Shown here: piece after piece, positions 26,287 to 32,868 of the stretch
How the letters are laid out: every line of letters begins with the position of its first letter
Position numbering within the stretch: position 1 is the first letter of the stretch
Source: Acidovorax sp. NCPPB 3576
GTDB lineage: Bacteria; Pseudomonadota; Gammaproteobacteria; Burkholderiales; Burkholderiaceae_C
NCBI RefSeq assembly: GCF_028473605.1
Contig: NZ_CP097267.1
Location: 337,501 to 401,500 of the forward strand
Reading direction: 5' to 3'
Length of the DNA stretch: 64,000 bases
Translations under genes and position numbers: made by a program
Notes under the pieces: generated by a model
What the model was told of the DNA's origin: nothing
Database searches by the model: none
What the model saw: the letters and a program-made list of their open reading frames with translations, nothing else

Positions 26287-27068
26287 AGCTTCCCCTCTTT
26301 TGCAGCCGCGCGAATGCGCTCCTTGCGAGGCTTGCACTCATCCAAGTAGTGGTTCAGCGACTCCTTTCCCTTTTTGCTCAGGCGTTCATACACAGGGTGT
26401 GCGCGAAGCTGGCTCGCGGTCACAGTGACGTTGCGGCCGGTTTCGTCGCGGACTGTGTACTCATCTTCGGTGCTTTCAGGCATGAAGGTTCCGACGTGCT
26501 GGATTGCCCCGATCAAGGTGTTCAAGAGTGCGGGGTCATCGACCATCGACTGGTGGCTGTGAACGTGGACTCTGGCGACAAAAGCGTCTGGAAAATCGAC
26601 CTTCATCCGATCCACGACGGTGGCGGCATCTGCCCAGGACAGGTGCCGGAACTCCAGCCGATGGCCGTGGGACGTCCACGCTTCGTAGCGGTACTGCGAT
26701 CCGCCGACCTCAGCGAGATGCAGCCAGTCCTTCAGCAGATGGCGCTTCTCGGAAAATTCATGCTCGGCCGCGTTGTGCCGGCCTTGATCCTTCAGGCGTT
26801 CCACCGCCCACTCGGGCAGCGGCGCTACCGGGTGAGGGTGGATCCTGTCGCGACACTGGTGTGTCTCCAGCACCGAATCGATGACGGACCACCAGTGGAC
26901 GCCGATTTCTCCGATGCGCTCCAGAACGTCCTGCGCGGTGATAGGGTCGGGCAGGGCTGGCTGGGGCCTGCGCTTGTTTGGCGAGAGGCGGCTGGTGGGT
27001 GTGCCCGTGGTGGGGCGGTTGCCTGCCGTGGTTGCGGGCGCGGGTGTCCCTGCGATACGATTCGCCAT
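26283..27068 (-). CDS. hypothetical phage protein, first gene of leftward int operon
   Basis: A 261-residue protein. The N-terminus is low-complexity (Thr/Pro/Gly/Arg-rich, about 1–40). The centre contains VHWWSVIDSVLETHQCRDRI and a part with several His residues (VARVHVHSHQSMVDD). The C-terminus is strongly basic (KGKESLNHYLDECKPRKERI). No family recognised. AAGGAATTCAG precedes the ATG. Seven further genes follow with start/stop overlaps, so this is the promoter-proximal gene of the int operon. Confidence 0.65.
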   Translation of the reverse strand: MANRIAGTPAPATTAGNRPTTGTPTSRLSPNKRRPQPALPDPITAQDVLERIGEIGVHWWSVIDSVLETHQCRDRIHPHPVAPLPEWAVERLKDQGRHNAAEHEFSEKRHLLKDWLHLAEVGGSQYRYEAWTSHGHRLEFRHLSWADAATVVDRMKVDFPDAFVARVHVHSHQSMVDDPALLNTLIGAIQHVGTFMPESTEDEYTVRDETGRNVTVTASQLRAHPVYERLSKKGKESLNHYLDECKPRKERIRAAAKEGKL

Positions 27069-27100
27069 GATCTGAATTCCTTGCTATGGTTTTTGATCTA

Positions 27101-27136
27101 GAAGCCCTGATGCGCTCTCACCTGCATCGGGGCTTC
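27101..27136. terminator. hairpin between int operon and antirepressor gene
   Basis: A 13-bp stem with one G·T pair (GAAGCCCTGATGC with GCATCGGGGCTTC) and a 10-base loop, followed on the plus strand by GCCGTTTT. It separates the ORF6N gene from the int operon. The poor T-tail in the leftward direction leaves its efficiency uncertain. The rest of 27069–27201 shows no gene. Confidence 0.5.
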
Positions 27137-27201
27137 GCCGTTTTGGCCGGTTGCCTGAAAAGTGCAACCGTTCCTGCCGCTGGAGGCGGCGGTGGGCGCG
27201 G

Positions 27202-28119
27202 TCACAACAGTGCTCCTTGCGGCTCGTCTGGGCCCTTCGGCAGCTTCTGGGCGAACACACCCTTCGCCTTACCGCGCTGTGACCTCTCTTGCGGAAGGTT
27301 GTCGCGCACCAGAGGCACCACCGATTCCCACCAGTCGATTTGGATGCCGCCGTGATCGTTCATCGCTCTGAAATCGTGGGCCTCGCCGTACTTGGCTCCT
27401 TCTTCGGTGAGGGCGTAGCCGCTCTCTGTGTGCCGCTGCAGGCCCAGCGCGATCAGGACCTTGTTGACCACCTGCGAACTGACCTTCGCGCGACCAGTCT
27501 GCTCCGCAACGCGCGCACCGATCTGGGTAGGGTTCAGGTGGACCATGTGCTCCAGCGCCACGGGTGGGAGCGCCCGGCGAAACTCGCTGAAGTCAATGCC
27601 GGTGTGTTCCTGAAATGCCTTGAGCTTTGCGGCTGCAACCATGCCTAGCCGCACGCCCGGCACCTGCTTCAGTGCATCGCCCACGAAGTTGATGATCTTC
27701 ACTTGCTCAAGTGGCGTGCGGCCACGCACGGGGGGGCGCTTGGCCTTCTCGGGCTGGGGCAGGGCGGCGGCTTCCTTGGCGCGGAAGTAGCCGGTAACCA
27801 CCTGGCGCTGGACTTGCCATGCGAGATCGTCGGTGAACGGCTTCACCAGCATGGTGTAACCCTGCTCGGTGATGAGCATGCCCTTTGGGGTGCGCGGTGC
27901 GAAAGCATCGCCCAGCGACTGCGTACGAATTTCGTCCGCAGTCACCTCGAAGTAGTCCTCGCCTTCCACAAGACGATGCTTGTGCTCGTTGAAGTTGCGG
28001 CGCGCCGTGCCCTCCGGCCGGCCATGCACGGCGTCGATCTGCGCCAGCGTTGCGACCCGCTGGCCCTGGTACTCAATCACCTGCAGGGCGGTTTCGTTGA
28101 TCTTGACGATGTTGCTCAC
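27202..28119 (-). CDS. ORF6N-domain phage antirepressor
   Basis: A 305-residue protein. The N-terminal ORF6N domain (about 10–100) shows YQGQRVATLAQIDAVHGRPE, ARRNFNEHKHRLVEGEDYFEV (split at R) and LITEQGYTMLVKPF, the pattern of phage antirepressors. A basic linker follows, then a helical C-terminal domain with LNPTQIGARVAEQTG, KVNKVL-like helices and the marker LTEEGAKYGEAHDF. Antirepressors of this type bind and inactivate prophage repressors. Its start overlaps the stop of the small ribbon-helix-helix gene, so that protein probably controls it. Confidence 0.8.
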   Translation of the reverse strand: MSNIVKINETALQVIEYQGQRVATLAQIDAVHGRPEGTARRNFNEHKHRLVEGEDYFEVTADEIRTQSLGDAFAPRTPKGMLITEQGYTMLVKPFTDDLAWQVQRQVVTGYFRAKEAAALPQPEKAKRPPVRGRTPLEQVKIINFVGDALKQVPGVRLGMVAAAKLKAFQEHTGIDFSEFRRALPPVALEHMVHLNPTQIGARVAEQTGRAKVSSQVVNKVLIALGLQRHTESGYALTEEGAKYGEAHDFRAMNDHGGIQIDWWESVVPLVRDNLPQERSQRGKAKGVFAQKLPKGPDEPQGALL

Positions 28120-28277
28120 TGCTGCTGTCCTTTCTGAGCGACCTCGCGCTCAAGCAAACGAACGATCAGGCTGTTCAAGCTCAAGTGCTCTGACTTTGCG
28201 AGCCCCTTCGCCTTTTCCTGAAGCGGGCCGGGAACACGAAGCGTGAACGTCACGCCCTGGGGCTGCTGGGTGTCCAT
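28116..28277 (-). CDS. ribbon-helix-helix (Arc-like) regulator
   Basis: A 53-residue DNA-binding protein: MDTQQPQGVTFTLRVPGPLQ, then EKAKGLAKSEHLSLNSLIVR and LLEREVAQKGQQQ. The beta strand (VTFTLRVP) followed by two helices with the S-L-N-S-L-I turn is the Arc/MetJ fold. An upstream ATG 12 codons earlier is possible but lies in the operator region. It is divergent from another ribbon-helix-helix gene at 28381, with palindromic GGCTTCA sites between them. Confidence 0.75.
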   Translation of the reverse strand: MDTQQPQGVTFTLRVPGPLQEKAKGLAKSEHLSLNSLIVRLLEREVAQKGQQQ

Positions 28278-28292
28278 ACTCTTGTCCTCGTC

Positions 28293-28361
28293 GGCTTCAA
28301 AGTGAAGCCGCACAATTAATGTAGTTCGGCTTCATTTTGGTGTCAACACCATTTTGAAGCC
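28293..28361. promoter_or_regulatory. operator cluster with four GGCTTCA half-sites
   Basis: Between two divergent ribbon-helix-helix genes, GGCTTCA/TGAAGCC half-sites occur at 28293–28299, 28303–28309, 28328–28334 and 28355–28361. The first two form a perfect palindrome with a 3-base spacer. The last two bound a 34-base near-palindrome in which only three base pairs on each side break symmetry. Paired half-sites are how Arc-type dimers bind, so both genes are probably controlled here. Confidence 0.65.
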
Positions 28362-28380
28362 GGCGGGTAAAATTCACCAT

Positions 28381-28866
28381 ATGGCTCAAGACGACTACAT
28401 CCGCACAGCGCTGCGCGTCCCCCCCGACTTGCACAAGGAAATTCACGAGGCTGCTGACAAGGCCGGACGAAGCTTCAATGCCGAGATCATCGAAAGGCTT
28501 CAGCAGACCGGTCTTGAGGGGCGTCGCCTTGAAGCTGAGCAAGCTCTGAAAGCCACGTTTGTTGGCGTGCAATCGATGCTGTGTTTCCACCTCAGGCAGT
28601 TCTATGCGTTGCTGCCACCAGCCGCACAGGCAAAGCCTGTCAATAAAGCTGTGCGAGACATGGCAATTGCAATCGGGCATGGAACACCGGACGACATTGT
28701 TCGAACGATGCAGACCTATTTCAAATTGGACAGTGCCAAGTCCGTTGAGCACATCGCGCATTCGATTCACGAAAGCCGTACGGTCATGGATGCCGCCATT
28801 CAAGCGGCCCCAGGCAATCCCGAAGAACTGCAGGAAATCGCCAAGGATCTCAAGGCTGAACCCTGA
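28381..28866 (+). CDS. Arc-family ribbon-helix-helix repressor with C-terminal extension
   Basis: A 161-residue protein. The N-terminal domain MAQDDYIRTALRVPPDLHKE, IHEAADKAGRSFNAEIIERL is a clear Arc-like DNA-binding fold (strand RTALRVP, then helices with R-S-F-N-A-E-I). The remaining about 110 residues are helical and of unknown role, perhaps for oligomer formation. The ATG at 28381 follows the operator cluster directly. The stop codon is part of a 27-base element repeated after the XRE gene at 30377. Confidence 0.8.
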   Translation: MAQDDYIRTALRVPPDLHKEIHEAADKAGRSFNAEIIERLQQTGLEGRRLEAEQALKATFVGVQSMLCFHLRQFYALLPPAAQAKPVNKAVRDMAIAIGHGTPDDIVRTMQTYFKLDSAKSVEHIAHSIHESRTVMDAAIQAAPGNPEELQEIAKDLKAEP

Positions 28867-28890
28867 TCCCACTACAAAATCTTTGTAGTG
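28864..28890 (+). repeat. hairpin repeat copy 1 (stop codon of Arc-like gene)
   Basis: TGATCCCACTACAAAA then TCTTTGTAGTG. The TGA is the stop of the Arc-like gene. Bases 28870–28890 form a perfect 9-bp stem (CACTACAAA/TTTGTAGTG) with a 3-base loop. A near copy follows the XRE gene at 30377–30403. There is no T-run, so a plain terminator is doubtful. Confidence 0.6.
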
Positions 28891-28931
28891 CTTCACATCG
28901 TGGTCGTGCCATCGGGCAGCAAGGACATGGC

Positions 28932-29609
28932 TCATGATGGCTGTCCTCTCTGTTGGGTAGTGGAAGTGCGCTTCCCCTTGAAGGTGGAGCGCGAGAGATG
29001 GGCTTGAACTGCAGGAAGCCCAGACAGTCTTTTGTAGGTGTGCTTTTCTTGACGCGGCACTCGATTGCCAATCTTTGGGCGCATGTCCAAATGCGCGGGT
29101 GGCCAGCCCGCCTTAAGGCGTAGATCCAGCGTCCCCTCTGGCACTCTGAACTTTTCCGCCCATTCCCGAAGCTCACGGACTTCGCCTTCGATTTCCCAGA
29201 ACACGGTCCCAACGGGTGTGCCGATATCTTCTGGTTTGCGCCAGCGGCGGCATTGAGCCCGATCTGTGATGCTCATGCGTGCCCGCATCGCACGGTCGCG
29301 CGCATTGTCTTTTGCAGTGCCCAGGTAAAGGTGGTCGGGGTTACAGCAGTTCGGCACATCGCATTTGTGCAGAACCCACCAATTTCCATTGGACAGCGCG
29401 GAGGGACTGATTGGACCGTGCTTCAACTCGTAGGCCAGTCGGTGTGCAGAGAAGGAAAAGCCCCCGGCACTGACCAACTGATAGCCATTTGAATACCTGC
29501 CACGGCCGATAAGAAGGTGGCAACCGCCTTCCGCCTGGGTTAGTCGGCTGGCCAGTTTTGATCTTACTTTTTCAACCTGCCAGGGCTCGAGCAAGGCGAT
29601 GGATTTCAT
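28932..29609 (-). CDS. HNH endonuclease
   Basis: A 225-residue protein with an HNH_3-type nuclease core: H81-K-C83 in WWVLHKCDVPNCCNPDHLYL, N90, H93, G-T, then N102 in KDNARDRAM. A C-terminal part (about 130–225) with EVRELREWAEKFRVPEGTLD resembles a DNA-binding helix-turn-helix module, as in free-standing homing endonucleases. It is coupled by ATGA overlap to a small Arc-like gene and sits between two regulatory genes on the opposite strand, which suggests insertion as a selfish element. Confidence 0.85.
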   Translation of the reverse strand: MKSIALLEPWQVEKVRSKLASRLTQAEGGCHLLIGRGRYSNGYQLVSAGGFSFSAHRLAYELKHGPISPSALSNGNWWVLHKCDVPNCCNPDHLYLGTAKDNARDRAMRARMSITDRAQCRRWRKPEDIGTPVGTVFWEIEGEVRELREWAEKFRVPEGTLDLRLKAGWPPAHLDMRPKIGNRVPRQEKHTYKRLSGLPAVQAHLSRSTFKGKRTSTTQQRGQPS

Positions 29610-29794
29610 GATTTCGGCCCTTCCTGCTGCGATGGCTGGGCGCGAGCAAACGCTTCCTCTAACAGCCGGTTTGCGATCCAGCCCTGGCTGCGTTCCTGCT
29701 CTTTCGCCAACTGGGTGATCCATGCCTTGAGTTCTGGACGGACTTTGTGTTGTATCCACCCAGGCGACTTAGCTGTATCCTCTGCAGTACTCAA
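29606..29794 (-). CDS. small Arc-like DNA-binding protein
   Basis: A 62-residue protein: SPGWIQHKVRPELKAWITQL then AKEQERSQGWIANRLLEEAF. The short strand (QHKVRP) and two helices with S-Q-G-W-I-A-N suggest a ribbon-helix-helix fold. It overlaps the HNH gene start by 4 bases and is divergent from the XRE regulator at 29882, sharing the operator-like region in between. Confidence 0.65.
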   Translation of the reverse strand: MSTAEDTAKSPGWIQHKVRPELKAWITQLAKEQERSQGWIANRLLEEAFARAQPSQQEGPKS

Positions 29795-29847
29795 TTTAAG
29801 CTCCTCTACGACGTTTCTAAGCGTTTATGTTGATTGTATGTAGTTTG

Positions 29848-29871
29848 AAGTACTTTTCAAAGTACTTTTCA
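29848..29871. promoter_or_regulatory. tandem AAGTACTT operator sites
   Basis: The 11-base word AGTACTTTTCA occurs at 29849–29859 and 29861–29871, and each copy lies on an AAGTACTT palindrome (29848–29855, 29860–29867). The 12-base spacing puts both on nearly the same face of the helix. They are 11 bases before the XRE regulator start and within reach of the divergent Arc-like gene, so autoregulation is likely. Confidence 0.6.
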
Positions 29872-29881
29872 TTTAGTTCTC

Positions 29882-30379
29882 ATGACTGATTACAAAGACT
29901 TTGCAATTCGGCTATCACTGGCGCGCAACCGAGCCGCGATGAGCCAGGGCGAAATCGCTCAGCAAGTTGGAATCACTCAAACGCAGGTGTCCCGATACGA
30001 AATTGGCAAGGCCTTCCCTCGGCCTGCGACACTGCGCGCTCTGGCGACGGCTTTGGGAGTTACTCCTGAGTGGTTGGTTAACGGTGAGGGGGACGGGCGA
30101 CAGATGCTGGTGAAGGTCGGCGCGCCCAGAGGGGCTTTCAGCTGGCTCACGATTCACGGCGATCCCGCTACGCTGGACGGCTTTACGGAATTGGCGGCGA
30201 AGGAGGGGATGACGCCCGATCGATTTCTCGCCAAACTGGTCGCGGAACACATGACCAAACTCCAGGCGAAGGATGGCGCGGGCCCCGTCGAAGACAGTGA
30301 CCTCGCCCAACTCAGCAAGAGAATTCGAGCTTTGGAGGCAAGGGTGGGAACGGGTGACGATGCCGAGCCCAAGGCCTGA
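29882..30379 (+). CDS. XRE-family regulator
   Basis: A 165-residue protein. The helix-turn-helix domain (about 8–65) reads IRLSLARNRAAMSQGEIAQQ then VGITQTQVSRYEIGKAFPRP, with LGVTPEWLVNGEG at its end, a standard XRE domain. The C-terminal part has no S24 peptidase; it includes LAAKEGMTPDRFLAKLVAEH, which could be a small ribbon-helix-helix or dimer helix, and a terminal coiled coil. It probably controls this local module and is not the main lysogeny repressor, which is the S24-type protein at 34067. The stop codon lies in the second hairpin repeat. Confidence 0.85.
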   Translation: MTDYKDFAIRLSLARNRAAMSQGEIAQQVGITQTQVSRYEIGKAFPRPATLRALATALGVTPEWLVNGEGDGRQMLVKVGAPRGAFSWLTIHGDPATLDGFTELAAKEGMTPDRFLAKLVAEHMTKLQAKDGAGPVEDSDLAQLSKRIRALEARVGTGDDAEPKA

Positions 30380-30403
30380 TCCCAATACAAAACTTTTGTA
30401 GTG
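30377..30403 (+). repeat. hairpin repeat copy 2 (stop codon of XRE gene)
   Basis: TGATCCCAATACAAAA then CTTTTGTAGTG, a near copy of the element at 28864–28890. Bases 30386–30400 form a perfect 7-bp stem with a one-base centre (TACAAAA-C-TTTTGTA). Again the TGA is the stop codon of a plus-strand regulator gene. Confidence 0.6.
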
Positions 30404-30626
30404 CCCAATGTGCGCAGGTTCGCGCACCCCTACCGTTGTGGAAATCGCAATGGTTACCATCACACCACTCCCTTCGGCCAGCGCTTGCACTTGCACAAAA
30501 CCGCTTCCGCTGCGGTTTTCCTCCCCCACAGTGAGGGCGGTATCAAAGCTGACGGGGTTACTGTTCGCGCCCAGCGTGACGAATGTCCATCTTGCAGCCG
30601 GATTTATCTGTAGCAACAAATAATCC
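30404..30626 (-). other. spacer with an unassigned protein-like minus-strand frame
   Basis: About 220 bases between the XRE gene and the toxin promoter. No plus-strand gene is convincing. On the minus strand a frame reads INPAARWTFVTLGANSNPVS, FDTALTVGEENRSGSGFVQV and so on, with plausible codons, but it runs straight into the antisense of the XRE gene and lacks a clear start. It may be a decayed gene end. I do not call a gene. Confidence 0.25.
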
Positions 30627-30655
30627 TTGCGTTGCAAATTTAACGTTACTACAAT
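30627..30655 (+). promoter_or_regulatory. promoter of toxin–antitoxin operon
   Basis: TTGCGT (30627–30632), 17 bases, TACAAT (30650–30655): a good sigma-70 promoter. It ends 6 bases before the toxin ATG, so the transcript has a very short leader. A small palindrome AACGTT in the spacer could be part of an autoregulatory site. Confidence 0.6.
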
Positions 30656-30661
30656 AAATTC

Positions 30662-30988
30662 ATGTTCACCGTGATCGAGACCCCCGAATTTGTCGCCTGG
30701 GCCTCGCAAGTCTGGTCCGATGAAGAGCGTGCTGACTTCATCAGTTGGATCGCGGTGAACACCGAAGCTGGTGACGTCATCCCGGGCTCTGGCGGGTTGC
30801 GCAAGGTGCGCTGGGCGCGGGCAGGGATGGGCAAGCGAGGCGGCGCGCGGGTGATTTACTTCACGCGCAACGAGCGCGGCGAGGTCGTTCTGATCTTGGT
30901 GTACGCCAAGGCCAAGTTCGACAACATCAGCGCCGATGTGTTGAAGGCCATCAAGGAGAAATTCGATGCCGAAAATCAAAGACCCTGA
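30662..30988 (+). CDS. RelE/HigB-type toxin
   Basis: A 108-residue protein: MFTVIETPEFVAWASQVWSD, PGSGGLRKVRWARAGMGKRG, GARVIYFTRNERGEVVLILV and YAKAKFDNIS. The pattern G-x-G-G-x-R-K-x-R-W and R-V-I-Y-F is that of RelE/HigB-type mRNA interferases (type II toxins). It overlaps the antitoxin gene by 23 bases, toxin first, as in higBA operons. The antitoxin is of the BrnA type and not the usual HTH partner. Confidence 0.85.
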   Translation: MFTVIETPEFVAWASQVWSDEERADFISWIAVNTEAGDVIPGSGGLRKVRWARAGMGKRGGARVIYFTRNERGEVVLILVYAKAKFDNISADVLKAIKEKFDAENQRP

Positions 30989-31247
30989 AGTGGCGCAGTT
31001 TGAAGCAGCTCTGCTGCGCAGCATGGACCAAGCCGTGCGTGGCGAGTACGCTGCTGTGCATACCTCGGAGCAGATTGTTGCGCGCAAGCGTGGGCGGCCA
31101 GCGGGGACTGTAAAGACTGACGCGAAGGTGTCTACCACCATTCGCTTTGACGCAGACGTGCTGCAAGCGCTCAAGGCCACGGGCCAGGGCTGGCAGACGC
31201 GGGCCAACGATTTGCTGCGGGCTGACATCAAGGCAGGGCGGTTGTAG
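30966..31247 (+). CDS. BrnA/DUF4415-type antitoxin
   Basis: A 93-residue protein: a helical toxin-binding N-terminus (DPEVAQFEAALLRSMDQAVR), a basic linker (ARKRGRPAGTVK) and a C-terminal ribbon-helix-helix (STTIRFDADVLQALKATGQG, WQTRANDLLRADIKAGRL). The F/L-D-x-D-V-L-x-A-L-x-A-T-G-x-G-W-Q-T-R motif is characteristic of BrnA/DUF4415 antitoxins. It should neutralise the preceding toxin and repress the shared promoter. Confidence 0.85.
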   Translation: MPKIKDPEVAQFEAALLRSMDQAVRGEYAAVHTSEQIVARKRGRPAGTVKTDAKVSTTIRFDADVLQALKATGQGWQTRANDLLRADIKAGRL

Positions 31248-31284
31248 GCGCCGCAAGCCTTCGTGGAAATTGCCAGGGCTGTCA

Positions 31285-31878
31285 TCACCACGGCCTCCCT
31301 GCCAGCCGCTCCAGCAATGGCCGCTCGCGGTATTCGCCGAATGCGCCGTTGAAGAACTCGTTCGCGCCGTCGTGCACGATGCGGTCGAGCTTGGGGCTCG
31401 TTTGCATGGCGCGCAGGAAGGCCATGGTGTGGCACCACTTCAGCGGGCGGGTGGTGATCTCGTCGTCCTTGGTCGCGCTGTTCTCGAGATCCAGCACGCA
31501 GATCAGGCTATGGCTGCGGTCGCCATACTTGCGCACCATCTCGGTGTCGCGGTCAGCGGTGCCGCAGTTGATGGCCTCGAAGATCTGGATCCGGCTGGCC
31601 TTCTTGTCGAGCGCACTGCAAAGGCGCATCAAGTACTCGCCGATTTCGATCTCACTCGACCGCAATAGCAGTTGGCGCTCGGCAGCATCGGCCAGTTCGC
31701 TGATCGCGACGCCTTGCGTCGCCCCGTCTGGCGCGTTATCCCGCTGCCGCTCCCAGTAGTCGCGCACCCAGTCTGCGTCCTGTGTGCCCTTCACCACGCG
31801 TCGGGCGACGATCCGCAGACCCACGAGCTGCTTGATCAGTTGGTCGCCGCTTTCTTCTCCCGAAATGCTGAAGTTCAT
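31285..31878 (-). CDS. hypothetical phage protein
   Basis: A 197-residue soluble protein starting MNFSISGEESGDQLIKQLVG. It contains RIVARRVVKGTQDADWVRDY and a C-terminal part with FLRAMQTSPKLDRIVHDGAN. No domain recognised. Its ATG overlaps the stop of a 40-residue upstream gene (ATGA). It is the last gene of the leftward early operon before the convergent toxin–antitoxin module. Confidence 0.65.
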   Translation of the reverse strand: MNFSISGEESGDQLIKQLVGLRIVARRVVKGTQDADWVRDYWERQRDNAPDGATQGVAISELADAAERQLLLRSSEIEIGEYLMRLCSALDKKASRIQIFEAINCGTADRDTEMVRKYGDRSHSLICVLDLENSATKDDEITTRPLKWCHTMAFLRAMQTSPKLDRIVHDGANEFFNGAFGEYRERPLLERLAGRPW

Positions 31879-31997
31879 GGGCGGCTCCCACGAGCTCGCC
31901 ACAGCAGGCCGGCGGCCCAGGTGACGGCATCGACAGGCCCAGCGCCAGCGGCGCGCCGCATGCCGGCCAGCCGGCAAAGAAGGATGACTTGCTTCAT
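31875..31997 (-). CDS. 40-residue hypothetical protein
   Basis: A short frame (MKQVILLCRLAGMRRAAGAG, PVDAVTWAAGLLWRARGSRP) with a hydrophobic stretch near both ends. It overlaps its neighbours on both sides as ATGA, which is the main support: the start overlaps the stop of the 132-aa gene and the stop overlaps the start of the 197-aa gene. Amphipathic or weakly membrane-associated; function unknown. Confidence 0.5.
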   Translation of the reverse strand: MKQVILLCRLAGMRRAAGAGPVDAVTWAAGLLWRARGSRP

Positions 31998-32392
31998 TTC
32001 GATGCTCCTTTCGTTCGGGTGACGGTGACGGGGGCGATCTGAAAAGCCGCGCCGTTGTTGATCTCAGCCTCGATCAGCAGGCTTCGCTTGGCCGGGTCAA
32101 CGCCCGCAGCGGTCAGCTGTGCATGGCGAAGCGCGGCGTAGTGCTGGCGCAGGCGCTCCTTCCCCCCGATCTCGTTGCTGTTGCCCTCGCAAAAGGCGCA
32201 CATGCAGCGCACTCCGGTGGCGCGATCCTGCCGGCCCTGAAGCTCTGCGGCTCGCACGGCATCGGCCGACGTGACGTTCTGCCGGCAGAAGAAGCGCAGG
32301 GCGCGGGCATCCATCGGAGGCATGCCGTGGCACGCGTCGAGCCGGACTTCGAGCAGGGCCTGCTGGCTCATGGATAGAGTTGTGGAGCTCAT
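31994..32392 (-). CDS. hypothetical phage protein
   Basis: A 132-residue protein starting MSSTTLSMSQQALLEVRLDA (an ATG seven codons on is possible). It contains a Cys pair in ATGVRCMCAFCEGNSNEIGG and several other Cys/His residues (RFFCRQ, DACHGMPP), so a metal-binding site is possible. Coupled by ATGA overlaps to the genes on both sides. No family recognised. Confidence 0.6.
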   Translation of the reverse strand: MSSTTLSMSQQALLEVRLDACHGMPPMDARALRFFCRQNVTSADAVRAAELQGRQDRATGVRCMCAFCEGNSNEIGGKERLRQHYAALRHAQLTAAGVDPAKRSLLIEAEINNGAAFQIAPVTVTRTKGASK

Positions 32393-32583
32393 GCCCACCG
32401 CCACACTGCGCGGGCCAGCACGGCCACGATGAAAAGCGCTGCCATGGAGCCCATGAACGCGGCTGCCCACGCCCTTTGCGGGTTAGGGCGGCGGCATTCG
32501 CCCCGGGCAGCCTGGCTTTCTGCTTCTGCACACTGACGCTCATAGTCCCTTCGGGCGTTCTGAATTTCGCGCTCGGTAGTCAT
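32389..32583 (-). CDS. small membrane protein
   Basis: A 64-residue protein with an N-terminal charged helix (TEREIQNARRDYERQCAEAE) and a C-terminal membrane segment (AAFMGSMAALFIVAVLARAV). Early-operon gene in the leftward chain, overlapping the next gene by 4 bases. Function unknown. Confidence 0.6.
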   Translation of the reverse strand: MTTEREIQNARRDYERQCAEAESQAARGECRRPNPQRAWAAAFMGSMAALFIVAVLARAVWRWA

Positions 32584-32645
32584 GCCGCTGCCCTTGCGAG
32601 TTCAGTACGGCGCATGCGCCGCGCCGGTGCTGTGGTTTTGTTCAT
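32580..32645 (-). CDS. very short ORF (21 aa)
   Basis: MNKTTAPARRMRRTELARAA plus one Ala. A purine-rich stretch (GAAGGGCTGAA) before the ATG and a 4-base overlap with the following gene argue for translation; the tiny size argues against an independent function. It may serve only to keep ribosomes moving through the operon downstream of the pentamer array. Confidence 0.35.
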   Translation of the reverse strand: MNKTTAPARRMRRTELARAAA

Positions 32646-32670
32646 TTCAGCCCTTCGAATTTGATTGATC

Positions 32671-32868
32671 CCATGCCTGCCAAGCCATTCCGAGCCATGC
32701 CCTGCCCAGCCTCGCCGTGCCTGGCCCCGCCGTGCCTGCCCTACCAAGCCACACCTCGCCTCGACGCGACTCACCGCGCCATGCCTCGCCTGCCAAGAGT
32801 TGCCGAGCCACACCCTGCCAAGCCGTGCCACACCTCGCATCGCCTGCCATGCCGAGAAGGTCATGCCG
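32671..32868. repeat. degenerate pentanucleotide array (about 40 units of GCCNN)
   Basis: About 198 bases made of five-base units with consensus GCCNN on the plus strand (GGCNN on the transcribed leftward strand), such as GCCAT GCCCT GCCCA GCCTC. The phase is kept over long runs with a few shifts. All reading frames across it are open only because of the five-base period. It lies in the early leftward operon between the stop of the 167-aa gene and the next start. No gene or known element is recognised. Confidence 0.85.

Noticed and set aside
28297..28935. 212-codon minus-strand frame over the Arc-like gene
   Set aside because: It is antisense to a clear ribbon-helix-helix gene; its H-Y-K-x-F-V likeness to another frame comes from the duplicated hairpin, not homology.
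29915..31438. 507-codon minus-strand frame over the XRE and toxin genes
   Set aside because: It runs antisense through three well-supported plus-strand genes; only its 30404–30626 part looks protein-like, and that is noted separately.
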